64,000 nt of DNA from Bacteroidota bacterium (GTDB taxonomy: Bacteria > Bacteroidota > Bacteroidia > B-17B0 > Aurantibacillaceae): NCBI GenBank assembly GCA_016711805.1, contig JADJSH010000020.1:7433-71432 (forward strand), written 5' to 3'. This document shows, piece by piece, positions 10,201-17,938 of the stretch. Made by a program: the position numbers and the translations under genes. The stretch's first letter is position 1. Each line of letters begins with the position of its first letter. The notes under the pieces were generated by a model. It was not told the DNA's origin and ran no database searches. It saw only the letters and a program-made list of their open reading frames with translations.

Positions 10201-10920
10201 AAGGGCTTTATAATTGATGAAACCATCAGGCAATTGATGGCCGATAGTGTAAATGGTTGGAGTGCAGATAGTATCATTGATCTAATGGATGCTGATAACC
10301 GATATTTAGCCAATCAAAAACTATTGGCAGCATATATTGCTTTCGATAAATTGACTCAGGCATCTGCATTATTAAATACAATAAAGAATAATGGAAATGG
10401 TCTTTTAAATGATTTTTGCCAGCTACAAGCATTAATATTAGACTTAAAGCAACAAAACAAAAACATTACTGATATAAAAAAAGATGGTACTTTTAGAAAA
10501 ACGCTTGAGCAAATGGCAGGCAACACAAGTAATGCAGCATCTGTAAATGCCGAGGCTATCTTAAAATTTGTTTTTAATACCAATTATTATGAGTACCTTA
10601 GTTTACCAAACGTTGGTGGTAATAGTAATCGTATGATGAATAATGCGGATAATGCAATTGAGGTAACGCAAAGTGTAAGTTTATTTAAACTGTACCCAAA
10701 TCCTGCTAACCAAAGTGTAACGGTGCAATTCATTGCAGAAGAGGCTTATAGTAGTAAGCAAATGATAGTGTATGATATAACAGGTAAGGTAGTCATTTCG
10801 CAAACTATTAATGATAATTTAGAAATCATTAATATCAATCATTTAACATCAGGGATTTACTTAGTAACTATGGTATCCGATGGTAAAGTAATTGGTAAAC
10901 AAAAATTGATAAAAGAATAA
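7201..10920 (+). CDS. Large secreted metzincin-type metalloprotease with T9SS sorting domain
   Basis: The protein has 1239 residues. A signal peptide ends at about residue 29 (LLLLVNILTFAQ). The extended zinc motif HEFGHVFGLYH begins at His238 and gives HExxHxxGxxH, with a Met-turn candidate NLMSGG about 75 residues later. This fits a metzincin such as the pappalysin/cytophagalysin (M43) group. About residues 355-850 resemble a right-handed beta-helix (repeated VKPGATLTI, IIVERGARLIIDGG, NRIDNIGYINNS, VTNNRINVG). A helical region rich in Gln, Asn and Leu follows (about 880-1130), then a T9SS C-terminal domain (FKLYPNPANQSVTVQF, MIVYDITGKVV, LTSGIYLVTM). The enzyme would be exported to the surface; its substrate is unknown. 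The sorting domain is almost the same as that of the next gene. Confidence 0.85.
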   Translation: MKKNIPLKKSSVGFLMMLLLLVNILTFAQTYNPPVLTNFPTCGTTDSMMIFLPKTQALNCTNSSAAYINKYSRQDFHIPNKATEPDITIKITFHVINNTSGSVSPWPGVAGVNELTYAAAYLDYYYSNGMYQPRSANYTAPLGCNYPNSNDPKVSFELTNIYQYYDNAMNTSSSGQAIGNYINSIDPNRMTEGFPIFINNAPFGYSGQLSSYNGRPAIHTVVNYNNNDAWYFGAHLKHEFGHVFGLYHTYRFNGSEHDFGYNCNHPDFLCDVFPVNNGACSAACQSTWLGCATCPEDNPNVGNGTSCNTLSSNNLMSGGFSDWISELQQGRIHRNLHLNTNNDLRFFVKEMNSDAVNPWLITSNEVWDFDIQMYNDIVVKPGATLTIKCKVGMANHGKIIVERGARLIIDGGEVYPWGTNWQGIEVWGTANKRQFIATNGLSVDHGIVNIINQGTINSADEGITTAKYDNAGSIDWTGAGGIIRCDNAKFINCWRAIQYMAYHNFIPTNGNRIDNIGYINNSIFETNSIRKDPAQPYPNTFISLWEVDGVKFYGNTYKNTVTSVPSIQDKGVGIYSIDASYYIDRYKVCSAYGVNGCTNYSTNNPSTFTNLNYGIYVSNALPASAVRINDNDFVNCNRAVYFEGSLNTSVTNNRINVGAGFSSQQYLPYGIYSNYSSGYDVSNNIIKSTNGTYNTNLATGICINGSNAVTNRLYRNTMNNVNVGTTVYGDNQGTNIGDGLSILCNSYGQGSVGLNQTDINMGAISFTFGKINVMQGSTALGANNLFSHNATPLTTCIKNDFLDKGPGCYPSSNLANTFNYFFNPAPANLTKPLYYSTSLLVKPPIASSYDVNAMCPVVFGGSSGGGTFSHKSVAAAKQTIVITTASVSALLAMVDGGNTQTLLTAINSQSPGNLKNLLESKSPYLSDAVLMAYFAKTSTPPGHVKEIHDKNKPVSEDVWQVILNRNLPNGIMNQLNNQQSVTTINQLVKLQAQVSDLKQAKGFIIDETIRQLMADSVNGWSADSIIDLMDADNRYLANQKLLAAYIAFDKLTQASALLNTIKNNGNGLLNDFCQLQALILDLKQQNKNITDIKKDGTFRKTLEQMAGNTSNAASVNAEAILKFVFNTNYYEYLSLPNVGGNSNRMMNNADNAIEVTQSVSLFKLYPNPANQSVTVQFIAEEAYSSKQMIVYDITGKVVISQTINDNLEIININHLTSGIYLVTMVSDGKVIGKQKLIKE

Positions 10921-10930
10921 TTTAATTTAA

Positions 10931-10959
10931 GGAGCAATATAAAGTATTGCTCCTTTTTT
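10931..10959 (+). terminator. Rho-independent terminator after the protease gene
   Basis: Stem GGAGCAATA / TATTGCTCC with loop TAAAG, followed by six T residues. It lies 10 bp after the stop. Confidence 0.9.
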
Positions 10960-10969
10960 AATTTAAAAA

Positions 10970-12523
10970 ATGATGCGTTATTTTTATATCATATTTATTT
11001 TTTTTTGCTTTAAAGCAAAGGCACAAAAATTAGCGCCAAATTTTTTTAGCACCACAAGTAGTTATTATCCTTATCAAACGCAAAGTCAGTCTATTGTTAA
11101 TTATTTTGATGATTATTTAGTCTCTCACAATGTAGTTAGAATTGATACTATTCCTTTTTTAAATATAGAATTATACGATTCCAATTTTAATTTAGTTAAA
11201 AATAAATTTCTAAAGCTTTTACCAAGTGATGGGCTTTTATTTTATAATAATAATCCTCCTCTTAGTATTAATTTGCCAGATAGTAGTGTATTTGTGTTTA
11301 CCACAATGGCACATAATTGGGCAACTAACGGATTGTGCAATGGGTTAATTTTTAAGTTAAATAAAAATTTAGATACTCTCTGGCATAAGGAGTATCACAA
11401 TGTAGGAGATTCATCACTCTACTTAACTGGTGCTATTAAACAAAGTGATGGGTTTTTAGTTTACGGTGCTAGTAGATTATATGATGTTAAAGCAGACGCT
11501 TTTATTTTAAAAATAGATTTTGATGGTAATGAATTGTGGCGTCGAACATACCAGAATTCAACGTTTTATGGAGGATTTAAAAAATTTATAGCTACAAAAA
11601 ATAAAGGTTACGCAGGTTTTGAAGAGTGTGTCGATTTTCCTTCTGCCGGATATTCAGATATAAAAGTTAGTTATTATGATTCTTTATATAACTTGAAATG
11701 GGAGACTGTTTATAGCACACCTTATCGTGATTTATTAGGTGATTTGATAGAAACATCCGATAGCAATTTGATATATACGGGAGGTTTGGGTATTAGTCAA
11801 ACTTTTCCACCAACAGGCGCATTATTTACTAAACAGTATATTAAAAAAATCAATAAAAATAATGGCAATCCTATTTGGGAAAAAACCTATGCTAACTTGC
11901 GTAATGAAGTACAGTTATGGGGTATATGTGAATCGCCTTCTAAAAAATTATATTCAGGTGGTTGGGCCGTAAGACCTAATGCTCAGCAACCAAGCCCTTA
12001 TGTAGCTAGTTTATTGGTAACTAATCAATATGGCGATAGCCTAAATTATCAGGAAACTTTTCATGATACAATATCTAAGTTTTCAAGTTTGCTCAATTTA
12101 CTTCCAATAAATAATGGGTTTATTTGCGTTGGACGTACTGATCCAGCAGTGTATTCAGGAACTGTAATTACTACATTCGATGACCGTAACTGGCTAATAA
12201 AAGCTGATACTAACGGTTGTTTTATGCAAATGTGTGCTGATGGTTTTGGTACCAGCGTTGTTAAGGTTGAAAATCAAGTGCCATTTTTTAAACTATATCC
12301 TAACCCTACTAACCAAAGTGTAACCGTACAATTTGTTACAGAAGACGTTTCCAAAGGAATACAAATGATCATGTATGATATAACAGGTAAAGTAGTGATT
12401 ACCCAAGCCGTAAAAGATAATTTAGAAATCATTATTATCAACAACTTAACATCTGGTATGTATTTAGTAACAATGGTAGCTGATGGAAAAGTAATTGGAA
12501 AACAAAAATTAATAAAGGAGTAA
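10970..12523 (+). CDS. Secreted beta-propeller-like protein with T9SS sorting domain
   Basis: The protein has 517 residues. A signal peptide covers about 1-19 (FYIIFIFFCFKAKAQ). The body has repeated units of the form KxDxxGNxLWxxTY followed by GGxxxxIATKNKGYAGFxE, seen in large T9SS cargo proteins and resembling beta-propeller blades. The C-terminal domain FKLYPNPTNQSVTVQF, MIMYDITGKVV, LTSGMYLVTMVADGKVIGKQ is nearly the same as that of the upstream protease, which suggests copying or gene conversion of the sorting module. No catalytic residues are recognisable. The start follows the preceding terminator by 10 bp, so it needs its own promoter, perhaps within the 3' end of the protease gene. 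It converges with the next leftward gene with 1 bp between. Confidence 0.8.
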   Translation: MMRYFYIIFIFFCFKAKAQKLAPNFFSTTSSYYPYQTQSQSIVNYFDDYLVSHNVVRIDTIPFLNIELYDSNFNLVKNKFLKLLPSDGLLFYNNNPPLSINLPDSSVFVFTTMAHNWATNGLCNGLIFKLNKNLDTLWHKEYHNVGDSSLYLTGAIKQSDGFLVYGASRLYDVKADAFILKIDFDGNELWRRTYQNSTFYGGFKKFIATKNKGYAGFEECVDFPSAGYSDIKVSYYDSLYNLKWETVYSTPYRDLLGDLIETSDSNLIYTGGLGISQTFPPTGALFTKQYIKKINKNNGNPIWEKTYANLRNEVQLWGICESPSKKLYSGGWAVRPNAQQPSPYVASLLVTNQYGDSLNYQETFHDTISKFSSLLNLLPINNGFICVGRTDPAVYSGTVITTFDDRNWLIKADTNGCFMQMCADGFGTSVVKVENQVPFFKLYPNPTNQSVTVQFVTEDVSKGIQMIMYDITGKVVITQAVKDNLEIIIINNLTSGMYLVTMVADGKVIGKQKLIKE

Positions 12524-12524
12524 T

Positions 12525-13214
12525 CTATTTTAAATCTAGTTCAGGTTCAATAGCACCTTCATTCAAATTTGGAGCAGTAGCATTAATGGTTGGCAATACC
12601 TCAGTTTTAATTTTCTTTTTCTTTTTGTGAGGAATAATAACCGTTTCCTTTTTCGGTTCCGAAGAAGCATTTACAGCTTGGTTACTTCGCTGACTGAGCT
12701 TGTCGAAGTCTGTGGAGCCTGGTTTTGTTTCAATAATCTTAACTGGTTCCTCTTTTTTAGTCACAGTTTCTACTTCCACGTTTATTGAATTTGTAATAAC
12801 TGGAATTGCAGTTGTATCTAAAACAGGTTTGGCAGCAGTGATGCTTGGTGTAGCAACAGATTTAGTTTTAATAATTGGTGTTGAAGATACTTCTGGTTGC
12901 TTTGAAGGTTCAATTTTTGCCACATAAGGAATTTCTTTATCAATGGCTTCTTTCTTTTTAAAGTCAACAAAGCTAAATAACATGGCCGATAAGCCACCAA
13001 TTAACACAATAAATATAACTGGTACAATAATCGAACGACTAATACCAAAATTTACAGATGGAATATAATTGCCAATATTTGCGCTAGTTCGAGCTTGAGT
13101 AACCGACATTTCATCAAATTTATGCCACATAGCTTCGTTATAATCTAACTCAGCATCCTGCATCATCAATCTGATTTGACGTTCATCTAATTCGTAACTA
13201 AACTGGCTGCTCAT
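12525..13214 (-). CDS. Single-pass membrane protein paired with sigma factor (possible anti-sigma)
   Basis: The protein has 229 residues. The N-terminal 58 residues are charged and probably cytoplasmic (YELDERQIRLMMQDAELDYNEAMWHKFDEM, split). One membrane helix lies at about 61-83 (IIVPVIFIVLIGGLSAMLF). The rest is a low-complexity Pro/Thr/Lys-rich tail, probably periplasmic. The start overlaps the end of the sigma factor gene by 17 bp, so the two are translationally linked. This is the usual arrangement for a sigma/anti-sigma pair, but no zinc-binding anti-sigma motif is visible, so that role is inferred. A dispersed repeat (12684-12709) is embedded in frame in the tail and encodes DFDKLSQRS. 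Confidence 0.6.
   Translation of the reverse strand: MSSQFSYELDERQIRLMMQDAELDYNEAMWHKFDEMSVTQARTSANIGNYIPSVNFGISRSIIVPVIFIVLIGGLSAMLFSFVDFKKKEAIDKEIPYVAKIEPSKQPEVSSTPIIKTKSVATPSITAAKPVLDTTAIPVITNSINVEVETVTKKEEPVKIIETKPGSTDFDKLSQRSNQAVNASSEPKKETVIIPHKKKKKIKTEVLPTINATAPNLNEGAIEPELDLK
12684..12709. repeat. Dispersed palindromic repeat inside a coding sequence (CTTCGAC...AGTC family)
   Basis: The outer arms ACTTCG and CGAAGT flank GACTGAGCTTGT. The 17-base core GACTGAGCTTGTCGAAG (12692-12708) matches a short repeat that I know from many Bacteroidota genomes. It lies in the tail of the membrane protein without breaking its frame. Confidence 0.7.
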
Positions 13215-13782
13215 TGTTACTTAATTTTAAGTTTTTTTCAATCGTTTTTTGTAAATTAAATCTGGCTTTTTCCAAATTCGATTTCACACTTTGTTCGCTT
13301 GTATCCAGTAATTCAGATGCTTCTGATAAAGCATAATTATCAATCACGTGTAAATTAAATACTAATCGTTGCGAAGGCACTAACTCTTGAATGGATTTCA
13401 ACAATACTTCTTGATCTACATTCTTTAAATCAATGAATTTACTATCTAAAAATAAATCGTATGTTTTTTCTTTATATTCTACCGCTTTTACGGTGCTCGC
13501 TACATAATACTCGTTTCGAATATTTTTAATATATTTTACTACAAAGGAGATAAATTCTTTTTTTACGAATTCATCAAAAGATAACGTATTTTGCGATTTA
13601 AACTGACCAATGATAGATAAAACATGCGCAAAACCATGCAATACAACTTGTTCAGATTGCGCGGCATTTTTTGAATAACGAAGGGAAATGTAGGATAATT
13701 TGCTAAAATAGGTCTCGAAAAACTGTTTTTTAGCAGTTTTATCGTTTTTAAGACACGCCGATATGAGTTCAGCTTGGGACAT
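13198..13782 (-). CDS. RNA polymerase sigma-70 family (ECF-like) factor
   Basis: The protein has 194 residues. The region-2-like part is YFSKLSYISLRYSKNAAQSEQVV, read here as YFSKLSYISLRY plus SKNAAQSEQVV, followed by HGFAHVLSIIGQF. The region-4-like part near the C-terminus reads LVPSQRLVFNLHVIDNY, ALSEASELLDTSEQSVKSNL and EKARFNLQKTI, the typical sigma-4 helix-turn-helix order. Both regions are divergent from housekeeping factors. It sits after an LEA-like lipoprotein gene (52 bp gap) and overlaps the membrane-protein gene downstream, which could be its anti-sigma factor. The target promoter is unknown. Confidence 0.75.
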   Translation of the reverse strand: MSQAELISACLKNDKTAKKQFFETYFSKLSYISLRYSKNAAQSEQVVLHGFAHVLSIIGQFKSQNTLSFDEFVKKEFISFVVKYIKNIRNEYYVASTVKAVEYKEKTYDLFLDSKFIDLKNVDQEVLLKSIQELVPSQRLVFNLHVIDNYALSEASELLDTSEQSVKSNLEKARFNLQKTIEKNLKLSNNEQPV

Positions 13783-13834
13783 AAATTAGGTTTCTGGCTA
13801 ATTTATACACAATTAATGAACAAATGGTTACGTT

Positions 13835-14284
13835 TTAGTTAAATATTTTCACTTTATCGGTGTAGTTAACTGGATATTTCTTCTTGAAATAGAATTTCCC
13901 CACTTTTAAATCTCCATTGACTTCAATTTTACCTAAATTTTCGAGATTCAAGAGTCTTAGAATATCCATTGGGTTTAATTCTGATAATTTTGAGTTAAGC
14001 TTAAACGAATACACCTTTTCAGAATTGGCGTTCAAATGCACTCGCTTGCTCAATTTAGCCTTCCCTAATCTAATTCCACTAAAAATTACATCAAATTCGG
14101 ATGGATAAATTGAAAATCCCATCTTGTTAGGATTATCAATTTTTACTTTTATTTCAGCATCAATGTTTTCCGTAGTTAATTTATTAACATAAAAACCTTC
14201 TACGCTCTTCACTTTTATTTCTTTTGCTTCTCTGCATGAAAACAAAAAAGCGCAAGAGATGATTATAAATAATTTGAACTTCAT
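13835..14284 (-). CDS. LEA type 2 (WHy-domain-like) lipoprotein
   Basis: The protein has 149 residues with a lipobox LFSC (Cys17) after the N-terminal hydrophobic stretch. The rest follows the LEA-2/WHy pattern: a strand with IDAEIKVKIDNPNKMGFSIYPSE (IDAEIKVKIDNPN, MGFSIYPSE) where the Asn-Pro pair is the family hallmark, then FDVIFSGIRLGKA and closing strands. Bacterial members are small beta-sandwich proteins linked to desiccation or envelope stress, with no enzymatic activity known. It may form a unit with the sigma factor and membrane protein that follow on the same strand. Confidence 0.75.
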   Translation of the reverse strand: MKFKLFIIISCAFLFSCREAKEIKVKSVEGFYVNKLTTENIDAEIKVKIDNPNKMGFSIYPSEFDVIFSGIRLGKAKLSKRVHLNANSEKVYSFKLNSKLSELNPMDILRLLNLENLGKIEVNGDLKVGKFYFKKKYPVNYTDKVKIFN

Positions 14285-14373
14285 TTCTATTGGTTATAAT
14301 TCGATTTCACTAATAAGTTACAAATAAACTAAAATGCTAGATATACACACTAATTTTTATAGTATTTTGTGTT

Positions 14374-14515
14374 TTTAACCACATAGAAACAGAGGTAATT
14401 TTGATGTTGAAGGATTAGATAGAGCTTCGCTTTTATCATAGTTACTATGTGTAAAGCAAAGCGCTTTGTATTACTGCAAAATTCATTACCATTTCTAAGT
14501 GTCTATGTGGTTAAA
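14374..14515. repeat. Palindromic element, copy 1, with 14-bp terminal inverted repeats
   Basis: TTTAACCACATAGA (14374-14387) and its exact reverse complement TCTATGTGGTTAAA (14502-14515) enclose about 114 bp. Inside are the palindrome CAAAGCGCTTTG (14457-14468) and a block GATAGAGCTTCGCT...CTATGTGTAAA. A diverged second copy lies at 51207-51316. Both sit in divergent intergenic regions. No open reading frame is inside. Confidence 0.8.
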
Positions 14516-14570
14516 CATTTTTTATCTAATTATCAATTTTTTAGCATGAGAATAACTATCTTCGGATTGT

Positions 14571-17500
14571 ATGTCAATTGCTAGTCAAAATAATTTCATC
14601 GTTTATAAATCTTCGGCTGGAAGTGGTAAAACTTTTACTTTAGTTAAGGAATATTTGAAGTTAGCTTTAGTAGAAAAACATAGTTTGACTAAAGCATACA
14701 AAAGCATTTTAGCAATTACCTTTACTAATAAAGCAGCTTCCGAAATGAAGTGGCGAATTATTAAAGCACTCAAAGAAATTAGTTTAGAATCGAATGATAT
14801 GCTAAGCTCTTTAATCGCAAAGGAATTGAGCATTTCTAAAGAAGATTTAAAAACAAGAGCAGAAATTGTACTCACGGATGTTTTACATAACTACTCCGAT
14901 TTTTCTATTGGAACGATTGATAGCTTCACACATCGCATCATTCGAACCTTTGCCTTAGATTTAAAATTGCCTATTAATTTTCAAATCGAAACAGATTCGG
15001 ATGCCGTTTTCAAAAAAGTAATTTCAACACTCATTAATAATTTAGGGAAGGATAAATTGATTACTGATTATTTAGTTCAGTTTTCGATGGCACAAATTGA
15101 AGACAATAAAAATTGGGATCCTGAACAAACGTTGATAGATTTTATTAAAGAAATTAATAAAGAAGGTGTGGGCGATTTAATTAATCAATTAAACGATAAA
15201 ACCATTTCAGATTTTGATGTTATTAAAAAGCAACTAAAAGCTATTACCAAAGAATTTGAAAACTATTTAAAGTCGAATGGTGAGAAAGCACTAAAAATAA
15301 TCAACGAAAAGCAATTAACCGCCAATGCTTTTGCAAGCGGTGGTTCGGGTATTTATAATTTTTATGTAAAACTAGCAACTTTAAAAACGACTTCGCAAAC
15401 TGAATTATTTGGAGCTAACGTAGTTAAAACACTTGAGCAAGAAAAATGGCATGGTGGAAAAGCTAGTGTTGATGAGAAAGCTGCAATTGACACTATTAAA
15501 ATAGAATTAGAAACTATTGCCAAAGATGTATTAGATTATTTGCAAAAAAACGAGCAACGTTACAATGCTTTTAGTTTGATTTACAAAAATATTTACGCCA
15601 TGGGTTTAGTTAATGAACTGGCTAAGCTCACGAATGAGTATAAAAACGATGAAAATATTTTATTTATTTCTGAATTCAACGAACGCATTTCTCAAGTTGT
15701 CAATAACGAACCAACGCCTTTTATTTTTGAAAGGCTTGGAGATAAGTACAAACACTTTTTGTTAGATGAGTTTCAAGATACATCAGCTATGCAATGGCAA
15801 AACATGTTGCCTTTAATTGATAACTCATTAGGTAACGGACATTTGAATTTAATTGTAGGTGATGGCAAACAATCCATTTATCGTTGGCGAAATGCAGATG
15901 TGGAACAGTTTGTGAATTTGCCTAATGTGAATGCTATAGATAAAAACGATTTATTAATTGAAAGAGAGGAGTCATTAATTCGAAATTTTGAAGGCAGGGT
16001 GTTAGATACCAATTTTAGAAGCGAAAGTGCGATTGTTAAATTTAATAATACATTATTTGAGTATTTATCTAATACGGTATTAAACGAAGATTTAAAAAAA
16101 ATATACCATCAACAAAAACAGTTACATAAAACAGAAGAGTTAGGCTACGTAAGTATTGATTTCCCAGAATTAGGAGAAGGTGATGCCGATACGGTGAACA
16201 CACGTTTTATTTTAAACCACATAAAACAAGCAATTGTTGATGGCTACAGTTACAGCGATGTGTGTATTATCATTCGTCAAAACCGACACGGAAACACCGT
16301 TGCTAATTTTTTAATTGAAAATGGTATTCCTGTTGTATCCGCTGATTCTTTATTACTAGGACATTCAAAAGAAGTAACGGTTATTTTGTCTTTCTTAAAA
16401 TATATTTCCAATCAAAAAGATTTAGTATCCGCTTCGGTAGTCATTAATTATTTATACGAACGTCAGTTTTGTAGCGAAGCACAATACATTTTGTTTTTAA
16501 GAGAATTAAATGTCTCCAAAACAAAAATATTATTTCATATTTTAAATGAATGCCATTTATCAGTTGATATTTTAAAATTAACTGCTTCTAATTTATTTGA
16601 TGGTTGTTTAGAGATAGTCAACACTTTAAAATTAAACGAAAGCAATCCTCAATACGTTCGTTTTTTCTTAGATGAGGTGTTAGGTTTTTTACAGGGCAAC
16701 ACATCTAACACCACTTTGTTTTTAGATTGGTGGAATCGTCGTGCAGAGAAAGCATCAGTAATAATTCCTGAAGGAATTAATGCCGTAAATATTATGACCA
16801 TTCATGCTTCTAAAGGCCTAGAGTTTCCTGTAGTTATAACTCCCTATTTAGCATGGGACATCGAAAAAACACAATCTATTTGGGTTGGTTTAAATGAAGA
16901 CGAAATTGATTTACCAGTGGCGTTAATTAATACCACTAAAGCGGCCGACGATACGATTTATAAGCCTCTTGCCGAAAGAGAACGTCAGCAGCAAACCTTA
17001 GATAGTTTAAATATGTTGTATGTTGATTTTACCAGAGCTGTTGATAGATTACATATTATTTCTCCACAATTAAAAAAGAAGAGCGCTAAAAATTGCCATA
17101 CTTGGTTATCTGATTTTGCAAATACACAAACCCAATTTGATTCAGCTAATCATATTTTAGAGTTTGGTTCATTAACTAAAAAATTAGCAGGTAAGCATCA
17201 TAAAGTAGGCTTAGAGCAATTGCAAATTAAGGATTTAAACTTTAATCAAAATCCAGATGTGATTCAGATAAAAGGCGCATCTACTTATAATGCGAATGAA
17301 GAAGTCACTAAAGCTCGCGAGTACGGAATTTTAGTGCATTATATTTTATCCAAGATAAAAACCAAAGAGGATGTGGAAACGGTTATTGAGCAAGCTGTAT
17401 TAGCGGGCGACATTACAGTGGAAGAATCTCAAAAAATGATGATAGAGATAAAGCAATTAGTCTCTATCAATTCAATTGCCTCATATTTTGAAAAAGGCGT

Positions 17501-17735
17501 TGAGGTAAAAAATGAATTAGAAATTTTAACCTCCACAGGCGAAATTTTGCGACCCGATAGAGTAGTAGTTACAAATAACCACGCTATTGTAATTGATTAT
17601 AAAACGGGTAAGAAAAATGCTCAAAAATACCATGCTCAAATGCAGGATTACGAATTTGCCTTGTTAAGTCTGGGTTATACTTCCGTAAAAAAACTGCTAT
17701 TATACATTCAAGAGCAAGAAGTTGAGGTCTTATAA
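14571..17735 (+). CDS. UvrD/RecB-type helicase with C-terminal PD-(D/E)XK nuclease (AddA-like)
   Basis: The protein has 1054 residues and superfamily 1 helicase motifs in order: Walker A SSAGSGKT (14-21), motif II LLDEFQDTSAMQW (Asp399, Glu400), motif III GDGKQSIYRWRNAD, motif IV NFRSESAIV, motif V IMTIHASKGLEF (about 743) and motif VI NMLYVDFTRAVDRL. The C-terminus carries a RecB-family nuclease motif, LRPDRVVV then VIDYKTGKK near residue 1006, with the catalytic Asp and Lys. This is the AddA layout: unwinding and degrading double-strand breaks to start recombination. The AddB-type partner is not adjacent in this window; it may be elsewhere. The gene starts 56 bp after the palindromic element. 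Confidence 0.88.
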   Translation: MSIASQNNFIVYKSSAGSGKTFTLVKEYLKLALVEKHSLTKAYKSILAITFTNKAASEMKWRIIKALKEISLESNDMLSSLIAKELSISKEDLKTRAEIVLTDVLHNYSDFSIGTIDSFTHRIIRTFALDLKLPINFQIETDSDAVFKKVISTLINNLGKDKLITDYLVQFSMAQIEDNKNWDPEQTLIDFIKEINKEGVGDLINQLNDKTISDFDVIKKQLKAITKEFENYLKSNGEKALKIINEKQLTANAFASGGSGIYNFYVKLATLKTTSQTELFGANVVKTLEQEKWHGGKASVDEKAAIDTIKIELETIAKDVLDYLQKNEQRYNAFSLIYKNIYAMGLVNELAKLTNEYKNDENILFISEFNERISQVVNNEPTPFIFERLGDKYKHFLLDEFQDTSAMQWQNMLPLIDNSLGNGHLNLIVGDGKQSIYRWRNADVEQFVNLPNVNAIDKNDLLIEREESLIRNFEGRVLDTNFRSESAIVKFNNTLFEYLSNTVLNEDLKKIYHQQKQLHKTEELGYVSIDFPELGEGDADTVNTRFILNHIKQAIVDGYSYSDVCIIIRQNRHGNTVANFLIENGIPVVSADSLLLGHSKEVTVILSFLKYISNQKDLVSASVVINYLYERQFCSEAQYILFLRELNVSKTKILFHILNECHLSVDILKLTASNLFDGCLEIVNTLKLNESNPQYVRFFLDEVLGFLQGNTSNTTLFLDWWNRRAEKASVIIPEGINAVNIMTIHASKGLEFPVVITPYLAWDIEKTQSIWVGLNEDEIDLPVALINTTKAADDTIYKPLAERERQQQTLDSLNMLYVDFTRAVDRLHIISPQLKKKSAKNCHTWLSDFANTQTQFDSANHILEFGSLTKKLAGKHHKVGLEQLQIKDLNFNQNPDVIQIKGASTYNANEEVTKAREYGILVHYILSKIKTKEDVETVIEQAVLAGDITVEESQKMMIEIKQLVSINSIASYFEKGVEVKNELEILTSTGEILRPDRVVVTNNHAIVIDYKTGKKNAQKYHAQMQDYEFALLSLGYTSVKKLLLYIQEQEVEVL

Positions 17736-17887
17736 AGTCTTCAATCCGTATTAATTTACTATCTACCGCCTGCTGTCAGCCATTCGCCTAATATGAGTTG
17801 CTTAAATGATCGCCCCAAATCTATATTTGCCTCATCTTACAACATTTTTTAACATTAAACGTTATATAAAAGGTAAAAAAATCGTTT

Positions 17888-17924
17888 AGGAAACTTGAAA
17901 GAAAAAATAAGTTTCCTAAGTTTG
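17888..17924 (+). promoter_or_regulatory. Promoter with overlapping inverted-repeat operator for the TonB receptor
   Basis: TTG at 17895-17897, a 19-nt spacer and TAAGTTTG at 17917-17924 give a canonical Bacteroidota promoter. A 9-bp inverted repeat AGGAAACTT (17888-17896) / AAGTTTCCT (17909-17917), 12 nt apart, covers the region from -33 to the edge of the -7 box, the position expected for a repressor operator. The ATG is only 15 nt beyond. Confidence 0.75.
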
Positions 17925-17938
17925 CACCCGAATATTCT

